From contig JACKLJ010000003.1 in assembly GCA_024235955.1 (NCBI GenBank), positions 186,001 to 250,000 on the forward strand: DNA of 64,000 bases, read 5' to 3'. This stretch comes from Burkholderiaceae bacterium. GTDB lineage: Bacteria > Pseudomonadota > Gammaproteobacteria > Burkholderiales > Burkholderiaceae_C. This document shows positions 21,264 through 30,967 of the stretch, piece by piece. Position numbers and translations under genes: made by a program. The notes beneath the pieces are model-generated. The model saw only the letters and a list, made by a program, of their open reading frames with translations, was not told the origin of the DNA and did not search any database. Numbering within the stretch: the first letter of the stretch is position 1; each line of letters starts with the position of its first letter.

Positions 21264-22340
21264 ATGTTCTACCGAGAAAACGGCCAGTTCAAGACCAGCT
21301 ACCAGGCGGACCAGCAGATCTTCCCGATCGCGCAGGACCGCTGGGGTGTGTTGCTGATCGTCGCCTTCGCCTTCCTGGTCGTGCCCTTCCTGGCCAGCGA
21401 GTACTTCTTTCTTTCCATCCTGATCCCGTTCCTGATCATGGCGCTGGCCGCGCTGGGCGTGAACGTGCTGGTGGGTTACTGCGGGCAGATCTCGCTCGGC
21501 TCCGGCGCCTTCATGGCGGTGGGGGCCTACGGCGCCTACAACTTCTTCGTGCGTTTCGACGGCATGCCGGTGGTGCCGGCCATCCTGCTGGGCGGCCTTT
21601 GCGCCACGGTGTTCGGCGTGCTGTTCGGCCTGCCCAGCCTGCGCGTCAAGGGTCTGTACCTGGCGGTGGCCACGCTGGCGGCGCAGTTCTTCTCCGACTG
21701 GATGTTCCTGCGCATCAAGTGGCTGACCAACGACTCGGCGTCCGGCTCGGTGTCGGTGGCGCACCTGCAGGTGTTCGGCCTGCCGATCGAGAGCCCGGAG
21801 TCCAAGTACCTGTTCTGCCTGGCGTTCCTGGCGGTGATGGCGCTGCTGGTGAAGAACCTCACGCGCAGCGCCATCGGTCGCGAGTGGATGGCCATTCGCG
21901 ACATGGACGTGGCCGCCGCCGTGATCGGCATCCGCCCCATGTACGCCAAGCTCACGGCGTTTGCCGTCAGCAGCTTCATCGTCGGTGTGGCCGGCGCGCT
22001 GTGGGCCTTCGTCTACCTGGGCGCATGGGAGCCGGGCGCCTTCAACGTCGACCTGTCGTTCAAGCTGCTGTTCATGGTGATCATCGGCGGGCTGGGTTCG
22101 GTCATGGGCAGCCTGTTCGGCGCCGGCTTCATCGTGGTGCTGCCGATCTTCCTGAACCAGTTCCTGCCCTGGCTGGGCGGCCTGTTCGGCGTGAGCTTCT
22201 CCACCGCCACCGCCTCGCATGTGGAGCTGATGATCTTCGGCGCGCTGATCGTCTGGTTCCTGATCGTCGAGCCGCACGGGCTGGCCAGGCTGTGGTCGGT
22301 CGGCAAGCAGAAATTGCGCTTGTGGCCCTTCCCGCATTGA
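21264..22340 (+). CDS. HAAT-family ABC transporter permease (LivM-like)
   Basis: 358 residues with about ten membrane helices. The LivM signature is present: ALGVNVLVGYCGQISLGSGA near residues 62-81, then LPSLRVKGLYLAVATLAAQF, and the EAA-like coupling loop AIRDMDVAAAVIGI. A C-terminal helix follows KLLFMVIIGGLGSVMGSLFG. No Shine-Dalgarno is visible because an R1 repeat reaches to 3 bases before ATG, so translation may depend on coupling to livH. Confidence 0.93.
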   Translation: MFYRENGQFKTSYQADQQIFPIAQDRWGVLLIVAFAFLVVPFLASEYFFLSILIPFLIMALAALGVNVLVGYCGQISLGSGAFMAVGAYGAYNFFVRFDGMPVVPAILLGGLCATVFGVLFGLPSLRVKGLYLAVATLAAQFFSDWMFLRIKWLTNDSASGSVSVAHLQVFGLPIESPESKYLFCLAFLAVMALLVKNLTRSAIGREWMAIRDMDVAAAVIGIRPMYAKLTAFAVSSFIVGVAGALWAFVYLGAWEPGAFNVDLSFKLLFMVIIGGLGSVMGSLFGAGFIVVLPIFLNQFLPWLGGLFGVSFSTATASHVELMIFGALIVWFLIVEPHGLARLWSVGKQKLRLWPFPH

Positions 22341-22378
22341 TTTCCCATCGCTTCAACCACCACCAAGAGGAGACAACC

Positions 22379-23698
22379 ATGAAGCTATCCCGCACCCTGA
22401 TCGCCGCCGCCGTGGTCGCGGCTTCGTCGATCGCCACCAGCGCGTTCGCGCAGGCCGAGCAGTTCTTCCCGCTGCTGTCCTACCGCACCGGCCCCTACGC
22501 GCCCAACGGCACGCCCTGGGCCAACGGCAAGCAGGACTACCTGAAGATGATCAATGCGCGCGACGGCGGCATCAACGGCGTCAAACTGACCTGGGAGGAG
22601 TGCGAGACCGGTTACGCCACCGACCGCGGCGTGGAGTGCTACGAGCGCCTGAAGAGCAAGCCCGGCGTGACCTACATCGACCCGCAGTCCACCGGCATCA
22701 CCTTCGCGCTGACCGAGAAGGCGCCCACCGACAAGATCCCGCTGATGACGCTGGGCTACGGCCTGTCGGTGTCGCAGGACGGCATGGCCTTCAAGTGGAA
22801 CTTCCCGATGATGGGCAGCTACTGGACCGGCGCCGACATCCTGATCCAGGACATCGCCAAGTCGCTGGGCGGGCTGGACAAGCTCAAGGGCAAGAAGATC
22901 GCGCTGGTCTACCACGACAGCCCGTTCGGCAAGGAGCCGATCCCGCTGCTTCAGGAGCGCGCCAAGATGCACGGCTTTGACCTGTCGCTGCTGCCGGTCA
23001 CCGCGCCGGGCGTCGAGCAGAAGGCCACCTGGCTGCAGGTGCGCCAGCAGCGTCCCGACTACGTGCTGCTGTGGGGCTGGGGCGTGATGAACTCCACCGC
23101 CCTCAAGGAGGCCCAGGCCACCGGCTATCCGCGCGACAAGATGTACGGCGTGTGGTGGGCCGGTGCCGAGCCTGACGTGCGCGACGTGGGCGCCGGTGCC
23201 AAGGGCTACCACGCGCTGGCGCTGAACGGCTCCGGCACGCAGTACAAGGTGATCCAGGACATCATGAAGTACGTCCACGACAAGGGCCAGGGCACGGGTC
23301 CCAAGGACGAGGTGGGCCAGGTGCTGTACACGCGCGGCGTGATCATCCAGATGCTGGGCGTAGAGGCCGTGCGCAAGGCGCAGGAGCGCTTCGGCAAGGG
23401 CAAGGTGATGACCGCCGAGCAGGTGCGCTGGGGCCTGGAGAACCTCAACCTCGACCAGAAGCGGCTCGACGCGCTGGGCTTCACGGGCGTGATGCGGCCG
23501 CTGCAGACCACCTGCGCCGACCACATGGGCTCCACCTGGGCGCGCGTGCAGACCTGGGACGGCGGCAAGTGGACCATCGGCGACACCTGGTACCAGGCCG
23601 ACGACGCCATCCTCAAGCCGATGGTCAAGTCCGGCGCCGAGAAGTACCTGGCCGACAAGAAGCTGCAACGCCGCGCCGCGGGCGACTGCAACTCCTGA
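22379..23698 (+). CDS. HAAT-family ABC transporter substrate-binding protein
   Basis: 439-residue periplasmic binding protein. The signal peptide covers residues 1-24, with cleavage after TSAFA. The mature protein starts EQFFPLLSYRTGPYAPNGTP and has the type I periplasmic-binding fold of LivJ/LivK relatives. A strong AAGAGGAG ribosome site precedes ATG 22379. It contains DMTLGYGLSVSQDGMAFK-like segments common to the subset linked to acyl-CoA ligases rather than to true leucine-binding proteins. The ligand is unknown; an aromatic or short carboxylate is plausible from context. Confidence 0.92.
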   Translation: MKLSRTLIAAAVVAASSIATSAFAQAEQFFPLLSYRTGPYAPNGTPWANGKQDYLKMINARDGGINGVKLTWEECETGYATDRGVECYERLKSKPGVTYIDPQSTGITFALTEKAPTDKIPLMTLGYGLSVSQDGMAFKWNFPMMGSYWTGADILIQDIAKSLGGLDKLKGKKIALVYHDSPFGKEPIPLLQERAKMHGFDLSLLPVTAPGVEQKATWLQVRQQRPDYVLLWGWGVMNSTALKEAQATGYPRDKMYGVWWAGAEPDVRDVGAGAKGYHALALNGSGTQYKVIQDIMKYVHDKGQGTGPKDEVGQVLYTRGVIIQMLGVEAVRKAQERFGKGKVMTAEQVRWGLENLNLDQKRLDALGFTGVMRPLQTTCADHMGSTWARVQTWDGGKWTIGDTWYQADDAILKPMVKSGAEKYLADKKLQRRAAGDCNS

Positions 23699-23709
23699 CC
23701 GGCCCCCTG

Positions 23710-23737
23710 GGCAGCGCGGGCTTCATCCCGCGCTGCC
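23710..23737 (+). promoter_or_regulatory. Strong hairpin between binding-protein and livF genes
   Basis: A perfect 11-base stem GGCAGCGCGGG / CCCGCGCTGCC with a 6-base loop lies 11 bases after the binding-protein stop, with no T-run. Such hairpins usually protect the abundant binding-protein transcript from 3' decay rather than terminate transcription. Confidence 0.7.
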
Positions 23738-23812
23738 GCTCCTGTGGCCGGGCTGCCCCGGCCTCAGGAGTCACGAATCCTCTTGTTGATGTTCGAAAGC
23801 AGGCCTGTTGCC

Positions 23813-24631
23813 ATGTCTACCGAAGCGACGCCCAAGACCATCCTCACCGTCAACGGGATCGAGGTCATCTACAACCACGTGATCCTGGTGCTCAAGGGCG
23901 TGTCGCTCACGGTGCCGGAAGGCGGCATCGTGGCCATCCTGGGCGGCAACGGCGCCGGCAAGACGACCACGCTGCGCGCGGTGTCCAACCTGCTCAAGGG
24001 TGAGCGGGGCGAGGTCACCAAGGGCAGCATCGACTATCGCGGCGAGCGCATCGAGAACCTGAGCCCGGCCGAGCTGGTCAAGCGCGGCGTGGTGCAGGTG
24101 ATGGAAGGGCGCCACTGCTTCGCGCACCTGACGATCGAGGAAAACCTGCTCACCGGCGCCTACACGCGCAAGGACAAGGGCGAGATCGCGGCCAACCTGG
24201 ACAAGGTCTACACCTACTTCCCGCGCCTGAAGACGCGGCGCACCAGCCAGGCGGCCTACACCTCCGGCGGCGAGCAGCAGATGTGCGCCATTGGCCGCGC
24301 GCTGATGTGCAACCCCACCATGGTGCTGCTGGACGAGCCCTCCATGGGCCTGGCGCCGCAGATCGTCGACGAGGTCTTCCACATCGTCAAGGACCTGAAC
24401 GGCAAGGAGCGCACGACCTTCCTGTTGGCCGAGCAGAACACCAACATGGCCCTCAAGTACGCCGACTACGGCTACATCATGGAAAGCGGCCGCGTGGTGA
24501 TGGACGGCACCGCCGCCGAGCTGGCCAGCAACGAGGACGTGAAGGAGTTCTACCTTGGCGTGGGCGGCGGCGAGCGCAAGAGCTTCCGCGACGTCAAGAG
24601 CTACAAGCGGCGCAAGCGGTGGCTGGCTTGA
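23813..24631 (+). CDS. HAAT-family ABC transporter ATP-binding protein (LivF-like)
   Basis: 272-residue second ATPase of the importer. Walker A GGNGAGKT is at residues 44-51, the signature TSGGEQQMCAIGRAL follows, and Walker B is MVLLDEPSMGLAP. The C-terminus has a basic tail (SYKRRKRWLA) longer than in standard LivF. ATG 23789 is an alternative start 24 bases upstream; neither has a strong ribosome site. It closes the transporter set before the PaaK-like gene. Confidence 0.92.
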   Translation: MSTEATPKTILTVNGIEVIYNHVILVLKGVSLTVPEGGIVAILGGNGAGKTTTLRAVSNLLKGERGEVTKGSIDYRGERIENLSPAELVKRGVVQVMEGRHCFAHLTIEENLLTGAYTRKDKGEIAANLDKVYTYFPRLKTRRTSQAAYTSGGEQQMCAIGRALMCNPTMVLLDEPSMGLAPQIVDEVFHIVKDLNGKERTTFLLAEQNTNMALKYADYGYIMESGRVVMDGTAAELASNEDVKEFYLGVGGGERKSFRDVKSYKRRKRWLA

Positions 24632-24640
24632 CGGCAAGGC

Positions 24641-24745
24641 TCCCCCTGAGTCGCCTGCGGCGCCTCCCCTCCCAGGGGGACAACGCCACTGGCCGGTACA
24701 GGCCCGGCCACGGCGTCCGCTGGCTTGGCCTGCTCCGCGGCCATG
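24641..24745 (+). repeat. R2 dispersed repeat, copy 3
   Basis: Begins 9 bases after the livF stop with CTCCCCCTGAGTCGCCTGCG and carries the CCCTCCCAGGGGG and GGCC..GGCC inverted repeats. It ends at TGGCCTGCTCCGCGGCC. Confidence 0.85.
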
Positions 24746-24796
24746 GGTTCCGCGCCTGATGGGCCATTGGGCGAGGTGATGGTTGGGGTTTGGTCT

Positions 24797-24861
24797 TTAT
24801 TGAGTGAAATTGGATGTCAGCCCTTATTTGGCGAGCGCAGGCAGCTATCAAAGAAGTAGTG
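24797..24861 (-). repeat. R1 dispersed repeat, copy 4 (intergenic)
   Basis: A reverse-oriented R1 unit: on the minus strand it reads TTTGATAGCTGCCTGCGCTC, followed by AAATAAGGGCTGACATCC and an AATTTCA tail. It lies 14 bases before the PaaK-like gene. Confidence 0.85.
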
Positions 24862-24875
24862 TTTGGGACCATGTG

Positions 24876-26126
24876 ATGAGTGATTTCTTCGATGCCCTGG
24901 AAACGCGTTCGCCGGCCGAGCGTGAGGCGGCGCTGATGGCGGCGCTGCCGCGGCAGGTGGCGCACGCGCAGGCGGCCAGTGCGGCCATGGGCGAGATCCT
25001 GGCGGGCGTGGATGCGGCGGCCGTCAACTCGCGCGCCGCGCTGGCGCGCCTGCCGGTCACGCGCAAGAGCGAGCTGCTGGCGCGCCAGCAGGCCAGCCGC
25101 GCGGCCGGCAAGGATGCCTTCGGCGGCTTTGCCGCCATCCGCTACGGCGCCGCCATGCCGCGCCTGTACGCCAGCCCCGGCCCGATCTATGAGCCGGAGG
25201 GCACGACGCGCGACTACTGGCGCGCCGCCCGTGCCCTGTTCGCGGCAGGCTTTCGCGCCGGCGACCTGGTGCACAACGCCTTCAGCTACCACATGACGCC
25301 CGGCGCGTTCATCATGGAATCGGGCGCGCACGCCGTCGGCTGCACGGTGTTCCCGGCCGGCACCGGCCAGACCGAGCAGCAGCTGCAGGCCATCGCCGAA
25401 CTGCGCCCGCAGGGCTACCTGGGTACCCCGAGCTTCCTGCGCATCCTGGTCGAGAAGGCGCAGGAAAGCGGCACCGACATGCGCAGTCTGGTCAAGGGCC
25501 TGGTCGGCGGCGAGGCCTTTCCGCCCAGCCTGCGCGACTGGTTCGCCGAACGCGGCATGGCGGTCTACCAGAGCTACGCCACGGCCGATGTCGGCCTGAT
25601 TGCCTACGAGACCCGCGCGCGCGAGGGCCTGGTGATCGACGAAGGCGTGATCGTCGAGATCGTGCGGCCGGGCACCGGCGATCCGGTGGCCGAAGGCGAG
25701 GTGGGCGAGGTGGTGGTCACGGTGCTGAACCCCGACTACCCGCTGATCCGCTTCGGCACCGGGGACCTGTCGGCGCTGCTGCCCGGCGCCTGCCCCACGG
25801 GCCGCACCAACGCGCGCATCAAGGGCTGGCTGGGCCGCGCCGACCAGACCACCAAGATCCGCGGCATGTTCGTGCACCCCGGCCAGGTGGCGGAGATCGT
25901 CAAGCGCTTTCCCGAGATCGCCCGCGCCCGCCTGGTGGTGAGCGGCGCCATGGCCAACGACCAGATGAAGCTGCTGGTGGAAAGCGCCGGCGCCGAGGGT
26001 CTGGCCCAGCGCGTGGCCGACGCCGTGCGCGACGTGACCAAGCTGCGCGGCGACGTCGAAGTGGTGGCCCCCGGCAGCCTGCCCAACGACGGCAAGGTGA
26101 TCGAGGACGCGCGCAGCTACGAGTAG
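24876..26126 (+). CDS. PaaK-like (phenylacetate-CoA ligase family) protein with altered P-loop
   Basis: 416 residues resembling phenylacetate-CoA ligases: an N-terminal helical part with LARLPVTRKSELLARQ, then TPSFLRILVEKAQE, a YATADVGLIAYE segment at the A5 position, GEVGEVVVTVLNPDYPLIRFGTGD-like A6/A7 elements and the hinge GRADQTTKIRGMFVHP. The usual P-loop SSGTTGKP is replaced by ASPGPIYEPEG. It is the last gene of the ligase/ABC unit and belongs functionally with it. Whether it still adenylates a substrate is open. Start ATG 24876 follows GTGATG; an upstream GTG runs into an R1 repeat. Confidence 0.82.
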   Translation: MSDFFDALETRSPAEREAALMAALPRQVAHAQAASAAMGEILAGVDAAAVNSRAALARLPVTRKSELLARQQASRAAGKDAFGGFAAIRYGAAMPRLYASPGPIYEPEGTTRDYWRAARALFAAGFRAGDLVHNAFSYHMTPGAFIMESGAHAVGCTVFPAGTGQTEQQLQAIAELRPQGYLGTPSFLRILVEKAQESGTDMRSLVKGLVGGEAFPPSLRDWFAERGMAVYQSYATADVGLIAYETRAREGLVIDEGVIVEIVRPGTGDPVAEGEVGEVVVTVLNPDYPLIRFGTGDLSALLPGACPTGRTNARIKGWLGRADQTTKIRGMFVHPGQVAEIVKRFPEIARARLVVSGAMANDQMKLLVESAGAEGLAQRVADAVRDVTKLRGDVEVVAPGSLPNDGKVIEDARSYE

Positions 26127-26249
26127 CCGCAGGCGTCGCGCAGGCGACCCTCAACGCGCTCTACCGCTGGCAAACCCCGATGACGGGGCATCGGTGCCTG
26201 CCTACCATCTGCACGCGCCGCCCGGCCACCGTGCGCGGCGCCGTTGTTC

Positions 26250-26633
26250 ATGCAAGCCTCTCTGCGCATCGTCGATTCCATCACCCAGCTCGGCGCGTCC
26301 GATGCCGGCTGTGTGGCTGTGAGCGGCTCGCACGGCGGCATGAGCTCTGCACGCTATGCGCTGGCCGCGCGGCCGCTGCTTTCGGTGTTCAACGACGCCG
26401 GGGTCGGCAGGGATGGCGCGGGCATCGCCGCGCTCGCATTCCTGCAGGGCCACGGGCTGGCGGCCTGCACCGTGGCGCACGACAGCGCCCGCATCGGCGA
26501 GGCGAGCAGCACCTATGATCAAGGCGTCCTCAGCCACTGCAACGCGGCGGCCGGGGCGCTGGGCTTTGTGCCCGGGCAGCCGTTGAAGCAAGCCCTGGGC
26601 AACCTGATTCACAGCAGAGAGGAGACCTCATGA
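26250..26633 (+). CDS. Conserved small protein of unknown function next to a Bug receptor
   Basis: 127 residues with [42 protein letters not shown] and [20 protein letters not shown] as glycine-rich conserved-looking segments. I recall relatives found beside Bug-type receptor genes in Burkholderiales but know no biochemical function. The pattern suggests an alpha/beta fold with small-molecule binding loops. Its stop overlaps the receptor ATG (ATGA), so the two are translationally coupled. An upstream TTG at 26244 is less likely as start. Confidence 0.65.
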   Translation: MQASLRIVDSITQLGASDAGCVAVSGSHGGMSSARYALAARPLLSVFNDAGVGRDGAGIAALAFLQGHGLAACTVAHDSARIGEASSTYDQGVLSHCNAAAGALGFVPGQPLKQALGNLIHSREETS

Positions 26634-27649
26634 CATCCATCAAGTTCAAGATGAACCGGCGCCTGGCCCTGGCCGCATCGGCGGTAGCAGCTTCGATTTT
26701 CGTAGCGGCGCCGGCCTGGTCGCAAAGCCACTGGCCCGACAAGACGGTGAAGATCGTCGTGCCCTTCGCGGCCGGCGGCACCACCGACATCCTGGCGCGC
26801 GCCATCGCACCGGAGCTGTCCAAGGCGTTCGGCCAGCAGTTCATCGTGGACAACCGCTCGGGTGCCGGCGGCAACGTGGGCGCGGACATCGTCGCCAAGT
26901 CGGCGCCCGACGGCTACACGCTGCTGATGGGCACGGTGGGCACGCACGGCATCAACCGCGCGCTCTACAGCAAGCTGCCGTACGACCCGATCAAGGACTT
27001 CGCGCCCATCACCCTGGTGGCCGGTGTGCCGAACGTGATGGAGATGAACGCCGCCAAGGCCAAGGAGCTGGGCATCACCGACGTGGCCAGCTTCATCAAG
27101 TACGCCAAGGCGCATCCCGGCAAGCTCAACATGGCTTCCAGCGGCAACGGCACGTCGATCCACATGGCCGGCGAGCTGTTCAAGAGCATGGCAGGTGTCT
27201 ACATGCTGCACGTGCCCTACCGCGGCTCCGGCCCGGCGCTGCTCGACATGGTGGCCGGCAACATGGACGTGATGTTCGACAACCTGCCGTCGTCGATGCA
27301 GCAGATCAAGGGCGGCAAGCTGCTGCCGCTGGCCGTCACCAGCGCCAAGCGCTCGCCCGCGCTGCCCGATGTGCCCACCGTGGAAGAGGTCGGTGGCCCG
27401 GCCCTCAAGGGCTATGAGGCCAGCAGCTGGTTCGGCCTGCTGGCACCGGCCGGCACGCCGGCGGACATCGTCAACCGCATCCAGCAGGAAACCGCCAAGG
27501 CGCTGGCCTCACCCGCCGTGCGCGACAAGCTGCTGGCCCAGGGCGCCGCCCCCGGCGGCAACACGCCGGCCGAATTCGCCAGGATGATCGACGCCGAACA
27601 CGTCAAGTGGGCCAAGGTCGTCAAGGCCTCCGGCGCCAAGGTGGACTGA
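26630..27649 (+). CDS. Bug/TctC-family periplasmic solute receptor
   Basis: 339 residues. The signal peptide (basic start [20 protein letters not shown], cleavage near PAWSQ) is followed by the Bug signature: YPDK-like start [37 protein letters not shown], and PVPTVEE-type region [13 protein letters not shown]. Bug proteins bind carboxylates or aromatic acids for tripartite tricarboxylate transporters; no membrane partner lies nearby, which is common for the expanded Bug families of Burkholderiales. It is coupled to the preceding small gene. Confidence 0.92.
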   Translation: MTSIKFKMNRRLALAASAVAASIFVAAPAWSQSHWPDKTVKIVVPFAAGGTTDILARAIAPELSKAFGQQFIVDNRSGAGGNVGADIVAKSAPDGYTLLMGTVGTHGINRALYSKLPYDPIKDFAPITLVAGVPNVMEMNAAKAKELGITDVASFIKYAKAHPGKLNMASSGNGTSIHMAGELFKSMAGVYMLHVPYRGSGPALLDMVAGNMDVMFDNLPSSMQQIKGGKLLPLAVTSAKRSPALPDVPTVEEVGGPALKGYEASSWFGLLAPAGTPADIVNRIQQETAKALASPAVRDKLLAQGAAPGGNTPAEFARMIDAEHVKWAKVVKASGAKVD

Positions 27650-28005
27650 GGCTGGATGCCCGCCGCCCGAGGGTGGGTGCCCGCGATGGCGCGGCGATCA
27701 TCTTGCCTCAGGGGGCGCTCCTGAACCGCTGGCGCCAAGCGGTGAGGTGCCGATCCGTCAGGGTCTCAAATCCCTGGTCCAACCCTCCACCTGGGGAGGG
27801 CGAGTCAAGCCATCAGAAGGCCGCGGAGCAGGCCAAGCCGGTGATCGCCGGGCCGGGCTTGTACCGGCCGCTGGCGGTGTTCCCCCTAGCGCAGCGAGAG
27901 AGGCTGAGGCCTGCGGCTCCTGACCTGCCTGCGCAGACCCGGGCAAGCCGAAGAGCCGCCGTCTCTGGCGGCGAGCACGCGGCGCCTCAGTGACTCAGGG
28001 AGTCT
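27650..28005. other. Intergenic stretch with a degenerate R2 copy
   Basis: 356 bases between the Bug receptor stop and the end of the DUF1840 gene. The second half (27814-27997) holds reverse-oriented R2 sequence, with GGCCGCGGAGCAGGCC at one end and GTGACTCAGGGAG at the other, broken up by inserted sequence. I see no open frame with coding character and no RNA gene. Confidence 0.6.
27814..27997 (-). repeat. R2 dispersed repeat, copy 4 (disrupted)
   Basis: The ends match R2 in reverse orientation, but the middle is longer than other copies and contains extra GC-rich sequence, so this is a degenerate or composite copy. Confidence 0.6.
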
Positions 28006-28323
28006 CTAAACTCCCCAGACCACATCCTTGCCCGCCGCCGCGCTCTTTTCCAGCAACTCGATGAACGGGCCGGCGCGGCTGCGCAGCGACACGCCGCCGC
28101 TGGTGTCGGTTTCGTCGTCGCTCTTGTCGGCCGCCGGTGCGTTGGCGGCAGCCTCCTGCGCCTCGATCGCCTTGTGGAGGGCGGCCACCGCGGCCGGCAC
28201 CTGATCCACCGTGACGATGCCCTGCGGCGCGGGTGACTTGCCGATGATCTTGAGCAGGGTCTCCGCGTCCGGCTGCAACATGATGACTTCGGCGGCGGCC
28301 TGGGACTTGAATTTGTAGAGCAT
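28006..28323 (-). CDS. DUF1840 family protein
   Basis: 105 residues. It starts [21 protein letters not shown] and contains LLKIIGK, then a variable Ala-rich middle, and ends [28 protein letters not shown]. The two ends are the conserved parts of DUF1840, a small cytosolic family widespread in betaproteobacteria with no known function. A proposed relation to heat or metal stress cannot be judged here. It is divergent from the aminobenzoate cluster. Confidence 0.85.
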   Translation of the reverse strand: MLYKFKSQAAAEVIMLQPDAETLLKIIGKSPAPQGIVTVDQVPAAVAALHKAIEAQEAAANAPAADKSDDETDTSGGVSLRSRAGPFIELLEKSAAAGKDVVWGV

Positions 28324-28513
28324 GGTTTTTCTCCGGCGAATGGCTTGACGCACGGTTGCGTCGAGAACAAAGGCGTTACACCGCCATTGTGCCCGTTCAC
28401 GCCGGCCCGTTTTGTCGGACGGCTGCGCATCGGGAGCGCGGTGGCGCGGAGCGCCTTCGGCGACAACATCCCCTGGGTGGGACAACCCACGGCGGCCCGC
28501 CAGTTCCGGGGGC

Positions 28514-28542
28514 TTGACAATGATTGTTCAAGCTTAAACAAT
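28514..28542 (+). promoter_or_regulatory. MarR-type operator overlapping the promoter of the aminobenzoate cluster
   Basis: TTGACA (28514-28519) and AACAAT (28537-28542), spaced 17 bases apart, form a sigma-70-like promoter. The near-perfect palindrome ATTGTTCAAGCTTAAACAAT (28523-28542, one mismatched pair) covers the spacer and the -10. Size and form match MarR-family operators, and a MarR gene lies in the operon downstream, so ligand-relieved repression is the likely control. Confidence 0.68.
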
Positions 28543-28548
28543 ATCGAC

Positions 28549-30966
28549 ATGAACAACCTGTCCTGCGTCCTGTGCATCGGCGGCGGCCCTGCGGGCCTGT
28601 ACTTCGGCCTGCTGCTGAAGAAACAGCGGCCCGGCTGCCGGGTGGTGGTGGTCGAGCGCAACCGGCCCGACGACACCTTTGGCTGGGGCGTGGTGCTGTC
28701 GGACCAGACGCTGGAGAACCTGCGCGTGGCCGACGCCGAGAGCGCGCGCCTGATCGGCGACGCCTTCAACCACTGGGACGACATCGAGGTCTTCTACAAG
28801 GGCCGCAGCGTGCGCTCCACCGGCCACGGCTTCTGCGGCATCGGGCGCATGCACCTGCTGGGCATCCTGCAGGACCGCTGCCGCGCCCTGGGGGTCGAAC
28901 TGGTGTTCGAAACCGACGTCGCCGACGAGCGCGCGCTGGCCGCCCAGTACGGCGCCGACCTGGTGATCGCCAGCGACGGCCTCAACAGCCGCATCCGCGC
29001 GCGCTACGAAGACGTGTTCCAGCCCGACATCGACACGCGCCGCTGCCGCTTCGTCTGGCTCGGCACCAAAAAGACCTTCGACGCGTTCACCTTCGCCTTC
29101 GAACAGACCGAGCACGGCTGGTTCCAGGCCCATGCCTACAAGTTCGACGACGACACCTCCACCTTCATCGTCGAGACGCCCGAGGCGGTCTGGAAGGCCC
29201 ACGGCCTCGACCAGATGAGCCAGGAAGAGGGCATTGCGTTCTGCGAGAAGCTGTTCGCCAGATACCTGGACGGCCATCGCCTGATCAGCAACGCCAAACA
29301 CCTCCGCGGCGCGGCCATCTGGATCCGCTTCCCGCGCGTGATCTGCAACACCTGGGTGCACCACGAAACCATCCAGGGCCGGCGCGTGCCCATCGTGCTG
29401 ATGGGCGACGCGGCGCACACGGCGCATTTCTCCATCGGCAGCGGCACCAAGCTGGCGATGGAAGACGCCATCGACCTGGCGCGCGAATTCCGCCAGGCCG
29501 AGGCTACGGGCGCCGGCATGGACGAAGCGCTCGCCGACTACCAGGCGCACCGCAGCGTCGAGGTGCTGAAGATCCAGAACGCCGCGCGCAACTCCACCGA
29601 ATGGTTCGAGAACGTGGACCGCTACACCGGGATGGCGATCGAGCAGTTCGCCTACTCGCTGCTCACGCGCAGCCAGCGCATCAGCCACGAGAACCTGCGG
29701 CTGCGCGACGCCGGCTGGCTGCAGGGCTACGAGGCGTGGTTTGCCAGCCACCATCCTGGGCCGCGCGACGCAGCAGCCGCGGACGGCGCGGCGCGCACCG
29801 GCGCACCGCCGCTGCCCATGTTCACGCCCTTCACCGTACGCGGCTTGACATTGAAGAACCGCGTGGTCGTCTCGCCCATGGCGCAGTACAGCGCGGCGGA
29901 CGGCGTGGTGGGCGACTACCATCTGGTGCACCTGGGCGCGCGCGCCCAGGGCGGTGCCGCGCTGGTGATGGTCGAGATGACCAGCCCCACGCCCGAAGGC
30001 CGCATCACGCCCGGCTGCCCGGGTTTGTGGAACGACGCGCAGCAGGCCGCGTTCCGGCGCATTGTCGATTTCGTGCACCGCGAGACCGGCGCCGCCATCG
30101 GCCTGCAGCTGGGCCACAGCGGTCCCAAGGGCTCGACCCAGCTCGGCTGGGAAGCCATCGACGAGCCGCTGCCCGAAGGCAATTGGCCGCTGCTGGCCGC
30201 CAGCGCCATCCCCTACGGCCCGCAGAACCAGACGCCACGGGCCATCACGCATGCGGAGATGGCGGCGCTGAAAGACGCCTTCGTCGACTCCACCCGCCGC
30301 GCCGCCGCGGCCGGTTTCGACTGGCTGGAGCTGCACGCCGCGCACGGCTACCTGCTGTCGTCGTTCATCAGCCCGCTCACCAACCACCGCACCGACGTCT
30401 ACGGCGGCACGCTGGAGAACCGCTGCCGCTGGCCGCTGGAAGTGTTCACCGCCATGCGTGCGGCCTGGCCGGCGGATCGGCCGATGAGCGTGCGCATCTC
30501 CGCCCATGACTGGGTCGAAGGCGGCATCACGCCGGACGACGCAGTGGCCATCGCGCGCCTGTTCAAGGCGGCGGGCTGCGACATGATCGACGTCTCGTCC
30601 GGCCAGACCACGCGCCGCGCGCGGCCGGTCTACGGCCGCATGTACCAGACACCGTTCGCCGACCGCGTCCGCAACGAGGCGGGCATCGCTACCATCGCCG
30701 TCGGCGCCATCACCGAGGCCGACCAGGCCAACGGCATCATCGCCGCCGGCCGGGCCGACCTGTGCGCCATCGCCCGCCCGCACCTGGCCGATCCGGCCTG
30801 GACGTTGCATGAAGCCGCCAGGCTGCAGAGCCACGACGTCGCCTGGCCGCGCCAGTACCTCAGCGGGCGCGACCAGCTCTACCGCGAACTCGAGAAGCAA
30901 AAAGTGCTTCTGGCCCAGGCGGGGCTGGCGCAGACAGCTATCAATAGCGAAGCGGAAGGGGCCTGA
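28549..30966 (+). CDS. 2-Aminobenzoyl-CoA / salicylyl-CoA-type bifunctional monooxygenase-reductase
   Basis: 805-residue fusion. Residues 1-400 are a flavin monooxygenase of the salicylate-hydroxylase type: FAD loop [15 protein letters not shown] from residue 10 and the second FAD motif [20 protein letters not shown]. From about residue 424 the protein is an old-yellow-enzyme-type NADH:flavin oxidoreductase ([21 protein letters not shown], then [18 protein letters not shown]). This architecture is known from 2-aminobenzoyl-CoA monooxygenase/reductase of Azoarcus evansii and from proteins annotated salicylyl-CoA 5-hydroxylase. With ligase, dehydrogenase, hydratase and RidA nearby, the 2-aminobenzoyl-CoA role is favoured. 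The last residues are encoded by an R1 copy. Confidence 0.85.
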   Translation: MNNLSCVLCIGGGPAGLYFGLLLKKQRPGCRVVVVERNRPDDTFGWGVVLSDQTLENLRVADAESARLIGDAFNHWDDIEVFYKGRSVRSTGHGFCGIGRMHLLGILQDRCRALGVELVFETDVADERALAAQYGADLVIASDGLNSRIRARYEDVFQPDIDTRRCRFVWLGTKKTFDAFTFAFEQTEHGWFQAHAYKFDDDTSTFIVETPEAVWKAHGLDQMSQEEGIAFCEKLFARYLDGHRLISNAKHLRGAAIWIRFPRVICNTWVHHETIQGRRVPIVLMGDAAHTAHFSIGSGTKLAMEDAIDLAREFRQAEATGAGMDEALADYQAHRSVEVLKIQNAARNSTEWFENVDRYTGMAIEQFAYSLLTRSQRISHENLRLRDAGWLQGYEAWFASHHPGPRDAAAADGAARTGAPPLPMFTPFTVRGLTLKNRVVVSPMAQYSAADGVVGDYHLVHLGARAQGGAALVMVEMTSPTPEGRITPGCPGLWNDAQQAAFRRIVDFVHRETGAAIGLQLGHSGPKGSTQLGWEAIDEPLPEGNWPLLAASAIPYGPQNQTPRAITHAEMAALKDAFVDSTRRAAAAGFDWLELHAAHGYLLSSFISPLTNHRTDVYGGTLENRCRWPLEVFTAMRAAWPADRPMSVRISAHDWVEGGITPDDAVAIARLFKAAGCDMIDVSSGQTTRRARPVYGRMYQTPFADRVRNEAGIATIAVGAITEADQANGIIAAGRADLCAIARPHLADPAWTLHEAARLQSHDVAWPRQYLSGRDQLYRELEKQKVLLAQAGLAQTAINSEAEGA
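30898..30952 (-). repeat. R1 repeat inside the monooxygenase gene (in frame, C-terminus)
   Basis: On the minus strand it reads TTGATAGCTGTCTGCGCCAG, then CCTGGGCCAGAAGCACTTTT. It encodes the last 20 or so residues of the fused enzyme, beyond the conserved oxidoreductase domain. Confidence 0.75.
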
Positions 30967-30967
30967 G

